Source of the DNA: Hondaea fermentalgiana
Lineage: Eukaryota; Sar; Bigyra; Thraustochytrida; Thraustochytriidae
Assembly (NCBI GenBank): GCA_014084085.1
Contig: NPFB01000015.1
Location: 13,158-77,157, forward strand
Reading direction: 5' to 3'
Length of the DNA stretch: 64,000 nt
This document shows positions 50,387 to 59,239 of this stretch, in pieces. Within the stretch, counting starts at the first letter, position 1. Every line of letters starts with the position of its first letter. The notes under the pieces were generated by a model that was not told where the DNA came from, searched no databases, and saw only the letters and a list, made by a program, of their open reading frames with translations. The translations under genes were made by a program, and so were the position numbers.

Positions 50387-51039
50387 TTCTAAGCGTATCG
50401 TATACCTATACCCCGCACGAATGTGTTCTTTCTTTCTCTCTTTCCTTCTGCCTTTCTTTCTTTTTGGCTTGCCGAAATTTCTTGCAGCAATGAGGGCGTC
50501 TCCTTTCTTATAACCCCGGAAACTTGCAAACCTCTTGACGAGGAAGGTACTTATCGTTCCGTTCTTCGCGGGCTGCTATACCGCTGCCGCCGTCATTATT
50601 TATTCCATCAATACGTGCTTGCACTGATGGCTGGCTGGTCACGCGTGACCGACAAAGGATACCTTCGTGGACACCTTGAATTTTGAAGTACGTCGCAAAC
50701 ACCTAACCCCCTTCTGCCCTCGCGCCGGCGGCGCGACGGTGCGACAGGCCAGATCGAAAGGGGAAAGGGGCAAGCAGCTGCTCCTATCTCTCCCTTTCCC
50801 TTTCTAGCGTGCGTTCTTGCGACACGCCGCGCGTGTGCGCCCACCGGAGTTCGCCAAGCCCGCCTCGCAGCACCAGGAGCCCAGCTCTCCGCTCTCATCG
50901 ATCTTTTCTCTCCCCTCGCCTTTTTCTTCGTTCTCGTCCCTTCACGCCGCGGCCGCTACCTCGCTTCGCTTCTTCGATTCGTTTCGCTTGCCCTCGCCCG
51001 CCCGCCCTCGCGCCCTCCCGCGCTCTTCTCGCCGCCGTC
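50387..51039. other. Intergenic region between CCT5 and the WD40-ROCO-TIR gene
   Basis: CT-rich tract after the CCT5 stop (about 50423-50465), then mixed sequence and a C/T-rich leader (about 50885-51030) running to the next ATG. No repeat array and no gene seen. Confidence 0.6.
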
Positions 51040-54000
51040 ATGGGCCGCATCCTGGGCACCGTGGACTGCGTCGCGCAGTCCGCCGACCTTGTGCTGGCGG
51101 CCACAAGCGGCGACGGCTACTTGCGCGTATGGAGCAAGGAGGAAGGCGCCCTCGTCTTGGAGATGAAGACGCCCAACAACATGCCGGCCAATACAGTGGC
51201 CGTGCAGGACAATCTGGCCGCCGTGGGGACTCTCGCAGGCGGCCTGTTTCTCATTGACCTGGGCACCTCCTCCGTCCTGCACGCCCTGGTGGGCCACACC
51301 GACCATGTCAACAGCGTCATCCTCGACGGCAACCAGATCATCTCCGGGTCCGAGGACCAGACTATTCGTGTTTGGGACAGAATCAGCGGCCGAGAGATCT
51401 TGACGATCGACGCTCAGGTGGAAGTCAAGGCCCTTGCCGCCCACAAGAAATTGCTCGTGGTTGCGTCGCAGGACAACATCGTGCGCGTCTTCGACCGGGC
51501 CACCCGTCACCGACGACCACGCCGCGTCCTCAGGCAGGCGACAGGCAAGGTCACAGCGGTCGCGATTGACGCGCAGCGTATGGCGAGCGGGTCGTACGAC
51601 AGAAAGGTGAGGGTCTACGCCGTGCCCTCCTTCAGGCTCGTCCGCGTGCTCAAAGCGGACGGCATTGTGACCTGTGTCGCGCTCGAGGGAGACCGCATCG
51701 TGAGCGCGTCGTTTCCCACGATCACAGTCTGGGATGCGCGCAACGGAGACACGCTGCACGTCCTGCAAGGACACTCGAGCATTGTATGGACGGTCTCTCT
51801 TTTGGGCCCGGACGTCGTGAGCGGATCTGGGAACTCCGCTGGATCTGCTGACATCAGCGTGCGTGTCTGGGATGCGGAGACGGGCGCCTTGACGCGCGTG
51901 CTAAACGGCACGGAGGCTGTGCGGCCCATCGAGGAAGTGCTCGGCGCCGCGACGGGAGCCGCGGCTTCTGCGGCGGCGGAGAAGGTGCTCAAGGCGGCGC
52001 TGGCGAACGGAGACCCCGCAGAACTGGGCCGCTGCAAGCTCATGATAGTCGGCCAGTGCGCCGCCGGCAAGACGTCCACCGTGCGCTCGCTGCTGGGCAT
52101 GGCGCCCGTTGAAGAACACATCTCGACGGTGGGCGTCGAGCTCAAGCGTACCGATGCAGAGTCGTGGGAAGAGATCAAGGACCTTGACAGCGGATTTGAA
52201 CGCCAGGTGTATCGCGTGGCAGCGCTGCGCATGGCCGTGCAGGAGCAAGCTGCGAGCAAAACACCGCAATCCACTCCCATGCGTATCTGCCGCAAGGCAT
52301 CGAATCTCGTCTTTGGACGCCGACGTTCCTCTGCCGCGCGGCCTTTCGTTGCAGAGGTGCAGGTGGAGCTGGTGCCTGAGGCCGAGGTGGCGCAGCGGTT
52401 CGAATATGCGGAGATCGAGGATATGGCCGGCAAGACGCAGTCGGACCAGAAGATCTACTTTACAATCTGGGACTTTGCGGGCCAGGACGTCTTTTACGCG
52501 CTGCACCACATTTTCCTCACGCGCGAGGGCGGCGTCTTCATGGTCGTCTTCGACATGCAAGAACTTCTTAGCAAGCAAGAGCGAGCCGTGGAGTACCTTT
52601 CCTTTTGGCTCAACTCGGTCAAGCTACGTGCGCCAACTGCACCCATTATTCTGGTGGGCACGCACTATGACGAGGCGTCCGTTGACCTCAACGAGGTGGA
52701 GGAGATACTCATCGGACAACTGTCTGTTGACGAAAACGAAAACATCGTTCCAAACTCGAGAGCAAGCCTGAATTTCTTTCCTATCGACAACATGAGCTCC
52801 GAGCCAGATCGTGCCTCAGAATTGCGCGTTGCGGTCGAAGCAAGCGCTTCGTCGCTCGAGTCCGGCTCGCGAAAGATCTCCCTGCGGTGGCTCAAGGTGT
52901 TGGACGACCTGCTAATGCTCGACTGCGACCATGTGCCTTTCAAGGCAGCGCAAGAACTCGCAACCAAGTATCACGTCGGTGAACAGACCGATGAGCTCTT
53001 AAGCTTCTTCCATGAACTCGGCATGCTCGTCCATCTCCGCGCAACAGATGTCTTGTATGACAATGTCGTCCTGAATCCGCAGTGGCTCCTGAACAAACTT
53101 TCGCGCGTGATTGCGGACGACATCCATGTCGACCAGATACGGTACGACCATGAACTTCAAAACGCTGGTCTAGAAAAGGACTTTGAGTGGCTGCGCAAAT
53201 GCGGTATCGCCACGCTCAGTCTGCTGAGGTTTCTATGGAATGATGAAGAAGTCGACTTCCTCGTGGACTTCATGCGCGGCGCCATGCTACTGTCAGATTG
53301 GGCGTTTCCGGAAGAGAGCCTCACATCGGGCCGTCAAAGCGAACCGCTCTATTTGGTGAGCAGTTTACTCAAAAATTCAACAAGCGCTGAGCTTGACGCA
53401 GAGATTGCTGATATGGACATCGGTTTGACATGCGTTTTGGACTTTTCCAAATTCTTTCTCCCGGATGGCGTCTTTGCGCGCCTGCTCTCACTTTGCGTTC
53501 AGTACAGTGGAAATTTTGGGGCCATTTCGCGCGCCCCTCAGCTCGCGGGAAACCAGGCGATCGTTCACTTTAATTTTTCTGATTTTGCGCTCAAGCAGAC
53601 CAAAAATAAGATCTGGATTCGTATCGAGCGGAAATCCAGAAAGCCCGCGAGCACGCTTAAGACACTGGTGGGCATGTTCCGAGGCGCACGGAACGCGATC
53701 TTTCGTGATTTGCCTTGGGAGCTTCTTCTTCAGTCACCTAAGGACGCGTCTGCATTGTGTGCGTACGATGAGGTGGCTCGGGCGCGTACATCCGGCGCAG
53801 ATTCCGTCTTATCCACGAGCAAGAGAATTACAAGTGTAGCAGACTTTGACCCTTTTTTCCACGACGGCTCGCTGGAAGAAGACGAAAAAGGCTCCGAGAC
53901 TGTTGAGCAAGCCACTGCAGCGGATTTTGATCCGTTCCGCCAAGATGACTCGCTGAAAGAAGACGAAACAGATACCGAGACTGTCGAGCAGGCAAGTGTA

Positions 54001-54528
54001 GCAGACTTTGACCCACATTTCCAAGATGGTTTGCTGCAAGAAGACGAAAACGACACCGGTACTGTCGAGCAGGTTTCACTCCAGGTTTTGCCAGCGGGTC
54101 TCGAATATCATGTCTACTTGAGCCACCGACAGAGGAACGCCCGTGAAACATGCAATCTCATTGCAGATAAACTCGAAAGTCGAGGGCTTAAGGTCTGGTA
54201 TGATCGAGAAAGTAGAGGCGACCTAGCAAAGGAAGTCATGCGTCGCGGCATTCGCGCGTCAAAGTGTTACCTTCTTTTTCTCTCCAAGTCCGTATTCATG
54301 GGCGCGGTGCTCATGGAGCTCGAGATAGCGCTGCAGGAAAAAAAGCCTGTTTTGCTTGTGCACGAGAACGATCCAGATCGAGCTGGCTTCGTCACCTTTA
54401 CAAGTTACATTGAGTCGGCACCGAAGGATGCCAAGCATCTCTTACGCGAGTCGGAGTCCATACCTTTCCAGCGTCGTCTGACGGAACACTTTTACGAACA
54501 GCTCATTGCACGAATTAACGCCAGCTAA
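51040..54528 (+). CDS. WD40-Roc-COR-TIR multidomain protein
   Basis: The 1162-residue protein fuses four modules. Residues about 1-290 are WD40-type blades (YLRVWSKEEG, TIRVWDR, IVRVFDR, KVRVYAV, TITVWDA, SVRVWDA). A Roc GTPase starts with the P-loop GQCAAGKTS (G338), then the switch region TIWDFAGQDVFYALHH (D478) and VGTHYDE as the guanine-specificity motif. A COR-type region follows (about 600-905; PQWLLNKLSRVI, VLDFSKFFLPDGVFARLL). A linker contains three 27-residue repeats (933-1013, DFDPF...ETVEQA). The end (about 1021-1155) is a TIR domain: YHVYLSHRQRNA, LKVWYDRES, SKCYLLFLSKS and LMELEIALQEKKPVLLV, with E1093 in the place of the glutamate required for NAD+ cleavage in plant TIRs and SARM1. 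It resembles innate-immune STAND/ROCO receptors. The frame upstream opens only at a GTG. Confidence 0.9.
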   Translation: MGRILGTVDCVAQSADLVLAATSGDGYLRVWSKEEGALVLEMKTPNNMPANTVAVQDNLAAVGTLAGGLFLIDLGTSSVLHALVGHTDHVNSVILDGNQIISGSEDQTIRVWDRISGREILTIDAQVEVKALAAHKKLLVVASQDNIVRVFDRATRHRRPRRVLRQATGKVTAVAIDAQRMASGSYDRKVRVYAVPSFRLVRVLKADGIVTCVALEGDRIVSASFPTITVWDARNGDTLHVLQGHSSIVWTVSLLGPDVVSGSGNSAGSADISVRVWDAETGALTRVLNGTEAVRPIEEVLGAATGAAASAAAEKVLKAALANGDPAELGRCKLMIVGQCAAGKTSTVRSLLGMAPVEEHISTVGVELKRTDAESWEEIKDLDSGFERQVYRVAALRMAVQEQAASKTPQSTPMRICRKASNLVFGRRRSSAARPFVAEVQVELVPEAEVAQRFEYAEIEDMAGKTQSDQKIYFTIWDFAGQDVFYALHHIFLTREGGVFMVVFDMQELLSKQERAVEYLSFWLNSVKLRAPTAPIILVGTHYDEASVDLNEVEEILIGQLSVDENENIVPNSRASLNFFPIDNMSSEPDRASELRVAVEASASSLESGSRKISLRWLKVLDDLLMLDCDHVPFKAAQELATKYHVGEQTDELLSFFHELGMLVHLRATDVLYDNVVLNPQWLLNKLSRVIADDIHVDQIRYDHELQNAGLEKDFEWLRKCGIATLSLLRFLWNDEEVDFLVDFMRGAMLLSDWAFPEESLTSGRQSEPLYLVSSLLKNSTSAELDAEIADMDIGLTCVLDFSKFFLPDGVFARLLSLCVQYSGNFGAISRAPQLAGNQAIVHFNFSDFALKQTKNKIWIRIERKSRKPASTLKTLVGMFRGARNAIFRDLPWELLLQSPKDASALCAYDEVARARTSGADSVLSTSKRITSVADFDPFFHDGSLEEDEKGSETVEQATAADFDPFRQDDSLKEDETDTETVEQASVADFDPHFQDGLLQEDENDTGTVEQVSLQVLPAGLEYHVYLSHRQRNARETCNLIADKLESRGLKVWYDRESRGDLAKEVMRRGIRASKCYLLFLSKSVFMGAVLMELEIALQEKKPVLLVHENDPDRAGFVTFTSYIESAPKDAKHLLRESESIPFQRRLTEHFYEQLIARINAS
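53836..54078 (+). repeat. Three in-frame 81-bp repeats in the ROCO-TIR linker
   Basis: Three tandem copies starting at 53836, 53917 and 53998 encode a 27-residue acidic unit of the form VADFDPF-x2-DGSL-x-EDE-x4-TVEQA. Copies differ at several codons. The number may vary between alleles. Confidence 0.92.
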
Positions 54529-54966
54529 ATCAGATTATCGTTTGTAATCTCTGGAAACTTATCGTTTGCAATCTCTGTGTCCAGTATGAGCAACCATCTG
54601 GGTAGGCTACGCAAGAACTTGAGCAGGCTAACAAGCAAGCACTTGCGCAAGCTAAAATGTCGTCAGCGCGGAAGCGGAAGTTGGTTGTCTGTACCTGCGA
54701 GGCGCCGGAGCAGATGATTGTTTGCTTGTCTTAGATTTTGCGTACGTGCGTAAGTGCGTGTGCAAGTGCACAAGTGCAAGCATGGAAAGCATGCATGAGT
54801 GCGATCGAGCCTAGATGCATTTGTCCTTGCGTGTGGCATTTTAGTATTTATCGCGCGAGCCAGAAACATGTTGATATCAAGGTTAGTCATTGTCAAAGTC
54901 GATGGTCATCAACTGTCTTGTCTGATTAGGTTCTAAAAGAGGGAGAGAAAGGGAAAACAGATGTTT
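54529..54966. other. Convergent 3' region (ROCO-TIR / epimerase)
   Basis: Starts with a 19-bp imperfect direct repeat (54535-54553 and 54559-54577, TTATCGTTTGYAATCTCTG). GTGCAAGTGCAC-like sequence lies near 54755-54782. No gene seen. Confidence 0.6.
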
Positions 54967-55869
54967 TCACATCTTTGAGAAGGTGACACGTTGCGTGAGC
55001 ACCCAGGTAGCGTTTGGCTCACAGGTCTCGTAGCGCGAGACACAGCCGGGCTCGAGGCACATCATGGTATGAAACTCCTCGTCGCCGAAGTCGCCCATTC
55101 CCTTGGACTTTTCCGTCCAAGGGTTCCAAAGGACTGCATCGCAAGGCTTAATGTCCGTACCGTCCTCACCAGTACTGAGGCTCAGTTCGATACTGATTTT
55201 CTTGGATTTTCCGTCAAGAATTTCGATTGGGCCCTTGGCATCAGTATAGATGCGATCGGTTTCCGCCTCGAAAGTGATCGGATCGTTTTCCTCCGTGAAC
55301 GTGTTGCTCTCACGGAGCTGATCCACGTACGAGAGACCCTTCAGCCCCACCACTTGGACCTGCGAGATGTCCTCGATCAGGTAGTACGTGTGCAAGAGAG
55401 CTTGGAACTTGAAGGCCTCCTCGCCCACGTTCACGACGTGCATGCTCGTCTGCAGCTTGGAGGCGCCAAAGACAATGTTGTGCACAAGCTTGAATTTGAA
55501 GGGCCAAATTTTCAGCGTCTCCTCATTGCTCTCCAGCACGAAAGCGACCGTGACGATGCCGTCCTGTTCCGTGGGCGTGTCTTCAAGAAGCCACTCGGAC
55601 GTGCGCGCAAAGCCGTGCTTGGGCAGCTCGCCGCCGCCAAACTGGGGAAACACCAGCGGCACGCCGCCTCGCACAGGCTTGCTGCGATCGGTGTGTCCCT
55701 CTTCTGACGCAAAGAGCTTCTCCTCGCCGTCTGCGTCCTTGTAGGAGTACAGCGTGCCACCAAACTTGGTGACGCGAATGGACGCGCCGCACTCGTCGCT
55801 CGTTACCTCGAGCGCCTCCAGCGAGCCGCCGTGCTTGCCCTCCAGCAGCACGTCCTTTTGCGTGACCAT
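54967..55869 (-). CDS. Glucose-6-phosphate 1-epimerase-like protein
   Basis: The 300-residue protein belongs to the aldose-1-epimerase superfamily, closest in pattern to the D-hexose-6-phosphate mutarotase (YeaD/YMR099C) group that interconverts alpha and beta glucose 6-phosphate. Landmarks are the GGTLYSY strand, PVRGGVPLVFPQFGGGELPKHGFAR with its phosphate-binding arginines and H85, LLHTYYLIEDISQVQVVGL (H160), CDAVLWNPW and the catalytic-glutamate segment MCLEPGCV (E273). Length is typical for eukaryotic members. No targeting peptide is evident, so it is probably cytosolic, feeding glycolysis and the pentose phosphate pathway. It is divergent from the PP2C-CCCH gene across a gapped region. 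Confidence 0.92.
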   Translation of the reverse strand: MVTQKDVLLEGKHGGSLEALEVTSDECGASIRVTKFGGTLYSYKDADGEEKLFASEEGHTDRSKPVRGGVPLVFPQFGGGELPKHGFARTSEWLLEDTPTEQDGIVTVAFVLESNEETLKIWPFKFKLVHNIVFGASKLQTSMHVVNVGEEAFKFQALLHTYYLIEDISQVQVVGLKGLSYVDQLRESNTFTEENDPITFEAETDRIYTDAKGPIEILDGKSKKISIELSLSTGEDGTDIKPCDAVLWNPWTEKSKGMGDFGDEEFHTMMCLEPGCVSRYETCEPNATWVLTQRVTFSKM

Positions 55870-56542
55870 CTTGCCCTAGCCTCTTCTTGTGCTGCCTGCT
55901 CCTCCTTCTTTCACGATCCTTGCCTGCCCGTCTGGATGTCGGTCTGCTTCGCGTATCCTTTGGAGTCAGTCGAATCTGGTTTGCCTCGGTCTCGCGCTGC
56001 GATCGACGCTCTCGCTCCTCGTGCTCATGCTCATGCTCATCCTCCTCCTCATCAAGATCCTCCTCATGCTCCTTCCTCTTCAGCGGAGAGCTTCGCGTCA
56101 CCTTTCGATCTTTTGCATCCTGCGCAACCCCGAACTACCTCACCACATTCGCTCCGAACGTTACAAACGTGCCATACGATGGGAGCCGTAAGAAGATGGT
56201 TCCTTATTGTTCTTTGACTGCATGCAAGCCTGCGGCGGGTGGTTCCTGTCTGTTCGATGACACGCGCGGGGCGGGCTGCAGCTGCTTTTCTTTGAGTTTG
56301 AATTCAAATTCAAATTCCATTCAAATAATACAAATTCAAATTTCGCGATCCTCTCTCTCTCTCTCTCTGTCTCTCTCTCGGCTGTGCGCGCGAACAGCGA
56401 CAGTCGCGCAACGCGAGACCGAGACGACGCGAGACCGACGCGAGCCGCGCGACCTCGGAGGCCTGGGACGCGCGCGGACGCGCAGGGAAGCGAAGAATCG
56501 CACGCGCGCGAGCGGCGGCAGCGCCCTCCCCCCCCTCCCCCC

Positions 56543-56642
56543 NNNNNNNNNNNNNNNNNNNNNNNNNNNNNNNNNNNNNNNNNNNNNNNNNNNNNNNNNN
56601 NNNNNNNNNNNNNNNNNNNNNNNNNNNNNNNNNNNNNNNNNN
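56543..56642. other. Assembly gap (100 N) inside poly-C sequence
   Basis: Exactly 100 Ns bounded on both sides by runs of C broken by single Ts, so the assembly probably failed in a C/G homopolymer tract. True length unknown. Confidence 0.99.
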
Positions 56643-56678
56643 CCCCTCCCCCCCCTCGGCGTGGTCGGTGGGCTGCGC

Positions 56679-56721
56679 TGAGCTGAGCCGAGCCGAGCCG
56701 AGCCGAGCCGAGTTGAGCCGA
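56679..56721. repeat. (GAGCC)n pentanucleotide array
   Basis: About eight pentamers with two variants, ending about 50 bp before the PP2C-CCCH start codon; possibly in its promoter or leader. Confidence 0.9.
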
Positions 56722-56772
56722 GGCGACGCGCGTCAACCTAAATAAAGGCCACGCGCCGAGGAGGCGGACACG

Positions 56773-59106
56773 ATGGAGGAAGAGGGCAAGGGCGTCGAGG
56801 AGTTCGCTCCCGTCGTGAGATTTTACAAGCAAAAGAAAAAGCTCAAGGATGAAGACTTTGAGTGTGTGGATAATGGGCTGCACGCCTTGGGCCGACAGTT
56901 TGACGTCTTTGGCGTCTTTGACGGCCACGGCGGACCCGACGCAGCGCAACTCGCCTCGCAAAAGTTCTGTAGGACGCTGGTGGAAACTCTCCAGCGCGCA
57001 GATAAAGCCGACGCTGACGCAGAAAACGGGACCGGGTGGGAGCAGCGTGTGCTGCCGCAAGCGCTCATCGATACCTTCGAGCTGCTCGACACCGAATGCA
57101 CAAAGGAGTTCAAAACCTCGGGTACCACGGCTACTGTCATGGTCGTAACGCGCTCGCCCAGGATACAAAGCGACGGCTGGGCACTTGCAACGATTGCAAA
57201 TGTTGGTGACTCCCATGCCCACGCGGAAATCGCTGGGTCGATCGTGCAACTTTCTGCAGATCATCGTCTGGACAACAATGAGGCCGAGCGCGAGCGTGTC
57301 ACCCGGGAGGGGGGCGAGATTGCCCGCTGCTCCGGCGTCGTGGACGATGACAAAGCCGACGACCCGCTGCGGCTGTGGCCTGGAGGGCTCATGATGAGCC
57401 GTACCATCGGTGACCCCGACGCCAAACAGGCCCTTGCCACCCCCGAAATCACGAATCTGCTTGTGCGACTGCTCGATGCCGACGAAGAGTCTCCCGTTCC
57501 TATACGTGCACTTCTCGCCTCTGACGGACTCTGGGATGCTGTCACGCCCAAGCAAGCGTTCTCCATTGTGCGTAACCGCAACCCGCAAGCTGCCTCGCAG
57601 ACGCTCATTCAGACCGCCGTGCGCAATGCAGGCAAGGATCGCGACGACATTACTCTTGTGCTCGTCGACATGGCCGCCGAAGAGGACCATTTTGCTCACG
57701 GCAATCGTCGCCGACTCTCTTCCGTTGCTTCGGCGCGCTCGCACAACCCACCCGTGGCCGCGGCCCTTCCGGGGTCAGCTGCCGCTTCCTTGCGTCTCTT
57801 TCATTGCTGGGATCCACTTGCAGCCGACGCGCCGCATGAGGAAATCGCAAGTGCCGAGTCTGCTCTCGCTGCCGAGCACGAGGCCCGTGAGGAAACCTTG
57901 CGCGAGGCCCGCGAAGAGCGCGCTCGTGTGGAAGCCGCGCTTCGTGAGAGCATGCAGGACGAAGAGGCCGTGGCAGCAAGACGCGCTGCCGAAGAAGCAG
58001 CTGCCGAAGAACTTGAAAACGAAGGCGAATGGGAACCTGTGAAACGCAATCCCCGACGCGGCGACCGCGCGATCTCGGAACCAGACGGTGAAGGTTCCCA
58101 CCAGGATGAAAACAGCGCAGATGGCGACGCTACCAATCAAAATGCTGAGACAACCGATCAGGCCGTCACAAAGAAAAAGGCAGGAACCAAGGGAAAGAAA
58201 AAGGACGCTACCAATGACCGTTCCGCCAATGCTTCCAAGGATGGGCGCAAGCTTTGCTTTTCCTTCAAGAAGTCTGGCCAATGCTCTCGCGGTGATCGCT
58301 GTCGGTACCTGCACACCGTACCCGAAACTGGGTCGGTTGCCGAAGATGTGTCCTCGGAAACAAATGAGGGCACTGGCTCAAAGAGTGCCGAAGTGTGCCG
58401 TGCTTTCCAGCGCCGATCCGGCTGTCCTCGTGGCAATCACTGCAAGTATCTCCATGTGCGCAAGGAGACCGCCGCGCCGAAAGACAAGGCCGGCAAGGAA
58501 GGAGAAATGTCGTTGACGGAAAACGAGGAGACGACCAATTCTCTCGCGAACGAGGTGACGGAGGATACTGCTGCTTTTGCCAAAGCCGACAAGGAGAACA
58601 GCGCCATCGCTTCCCAGGCTGAAGTGGGAAACTGGGCTGACGAGGTGGAGGTTCCAATGGCTGGCGAGGCTTTGGCTCTCAGTGGGAGCAAATCAGGTTC
58701 TCTTTCCAAAACGTCTGCACCAGAGGATGGCGCCAAGCCAGCTTCTCGCAAGTCCAGCAATGCCAGAACCAGCAAAAAGTCCGACGAGCCGAGGCCGTGC
58801 TTCTCCTTCCAGCGCGATGGGGCATGTCGCTTCGGGGACAAGTGCAAGTTTTCCCATGCCACTACCCTCAAGGCTACCAACAAGCAGTCGTCTGCTTCTG
58901 GCTCGGAGCCTGACAAATTAGGAGGAAGACGGCCTCGTGGCAATGGGTCCCGAGGCAAAGCCAACAAGACAACTTTTCCAGCAGCAGAGGGCAACGCGGA
59001 CAACGAGGCACCTCGTGTGTTTGATGGACCGAAAAAGTGCTTTGCTTTTGAACGCAAGGGCACGTGCAAGTTTGGCGACACATGCAAGTTCGCGCATGCT
59101 CGTTGA
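56773..59106 (+). CDS. PP2C phosphatase fused to four CCCH zinc fingers
   Basis: The 777-residue protein begins with a PPM/PP2C catalytic domain (about 25-300): DVFGVFDGHGG (D50 and G51, metal ligands), SGTTATVMVV, VGDSHAHAEIAG, LSADHRLDNNEAERERV, LMMSRTIGDPDAK, LLASDGLWDAV and DRDDITLVLVD, so all metal-binding aspartates appear present. A charged helical segment and an acidic/basic linker follow. Four CCCH fingers, all C-x8-C-x5-C-x3-H, start at about 495, 541, 676 and 756, the last ending at the C-terminus. Such fingers bind RNA in Unkempt, muscleblind and tristetraprolin types. The combination suggests a Ser/Thr phosphatase targeted to mRNA or RNP. The ATG at 56773 is the first in frame. 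It is convergent with the myosin, 133 bp apart. Confidence 0.93.
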   Translation: MEEEGKGVEEFAPVVRFYKQKKKLKDEDFECVDNGLHALGRQFDVFGVFDGHGGPDAAQLASQKFCRTLVETLQRADKADADAENGTGWEQRVLPQALIDTFELLDTECTKEFKTSGTTATVMVVTRSPRIQSDGWALATIANVGDSHAHAEIAGSIVQLSADHRLDNNEAERERVTREGGEIARCSGVVDDDKADDPLRLWPGGLMMSRTIGDPDAKQALATPEITNLLVRLLDADEESPVPIRALLASDGLWDAVTPKQAFSIVRNRNPQAASQTLIQTAVRNAGKDRDDITLVLVDMAAEEDHFAHGNRRRLSSVASARSHNPPVAAALPGSAAASLRLFHCWDPLAADAPHEEIASAESALAAEHEAREETLREAREERARVEAALRESMQDEEAVAARRAAEEAAAEELENEGEWEPVKRNPRRGDRAISEPDGEGSHQDENSADGDATNQNAETTDQAVTKKKAGTKGKKKDATNDRSANASKDGRKLCFSFKKSGQCSRGDRCRYLHTVPETGSVAEDVSSETNEGTGSKSAEVCRAFQRRSGCPRGNHCKYLHVRKETAAPKDKAGKEGEMSLTENEETTNSLANEVTEDTAAFAKADKENSAIASQAEVGNWADEVEVPMAGEALALSGSKSGSLSKTSAPEDGAKPASRKSSNARTSKKSDEPRPCFSFQRDGACRFGDKCKFSHATTLKATNKQSSASGSEPDKLGGRRPRGNGSRGKANKTTFPAAEGNADNEAPRVFDGPKKCFAFERKGTCKFGDTCKFAHAR

Positions 59107-59239
59107 AAGGGTGGGTGGTCTGCGACTCAAATGGCAAACTGTATTATCATCCCATCTATTTTCTTTGTTTCTTCTTCCAATGGGGTCTTTCTTGCACGTA
59201 CAACACGGAGAGAGGGGGAGACGTGGTCGGTTGCACCGA

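Larger units (their letters stand above)
55870..56772. other. Divergent intergenic region with assembly gap
   Basis: Contains ATTCAAA repeats (about 56294-56345), a CTCTCT run (about 56350-56380), C-homopolymers flanking the 100-N gap, and GAGCC pentamers (about 56679-56721). AAATAAA lies about 30 bp before the next ATG. No gene seen. Confidence 0.6.

Noticed and set aside
56733..56750. AAATAAA as a TATA box for the PP2C-CCCH gene
   Set aside because: It is only about 30 bp before the ATG, which would leave almost no leader; chance AT sequence is as likely.
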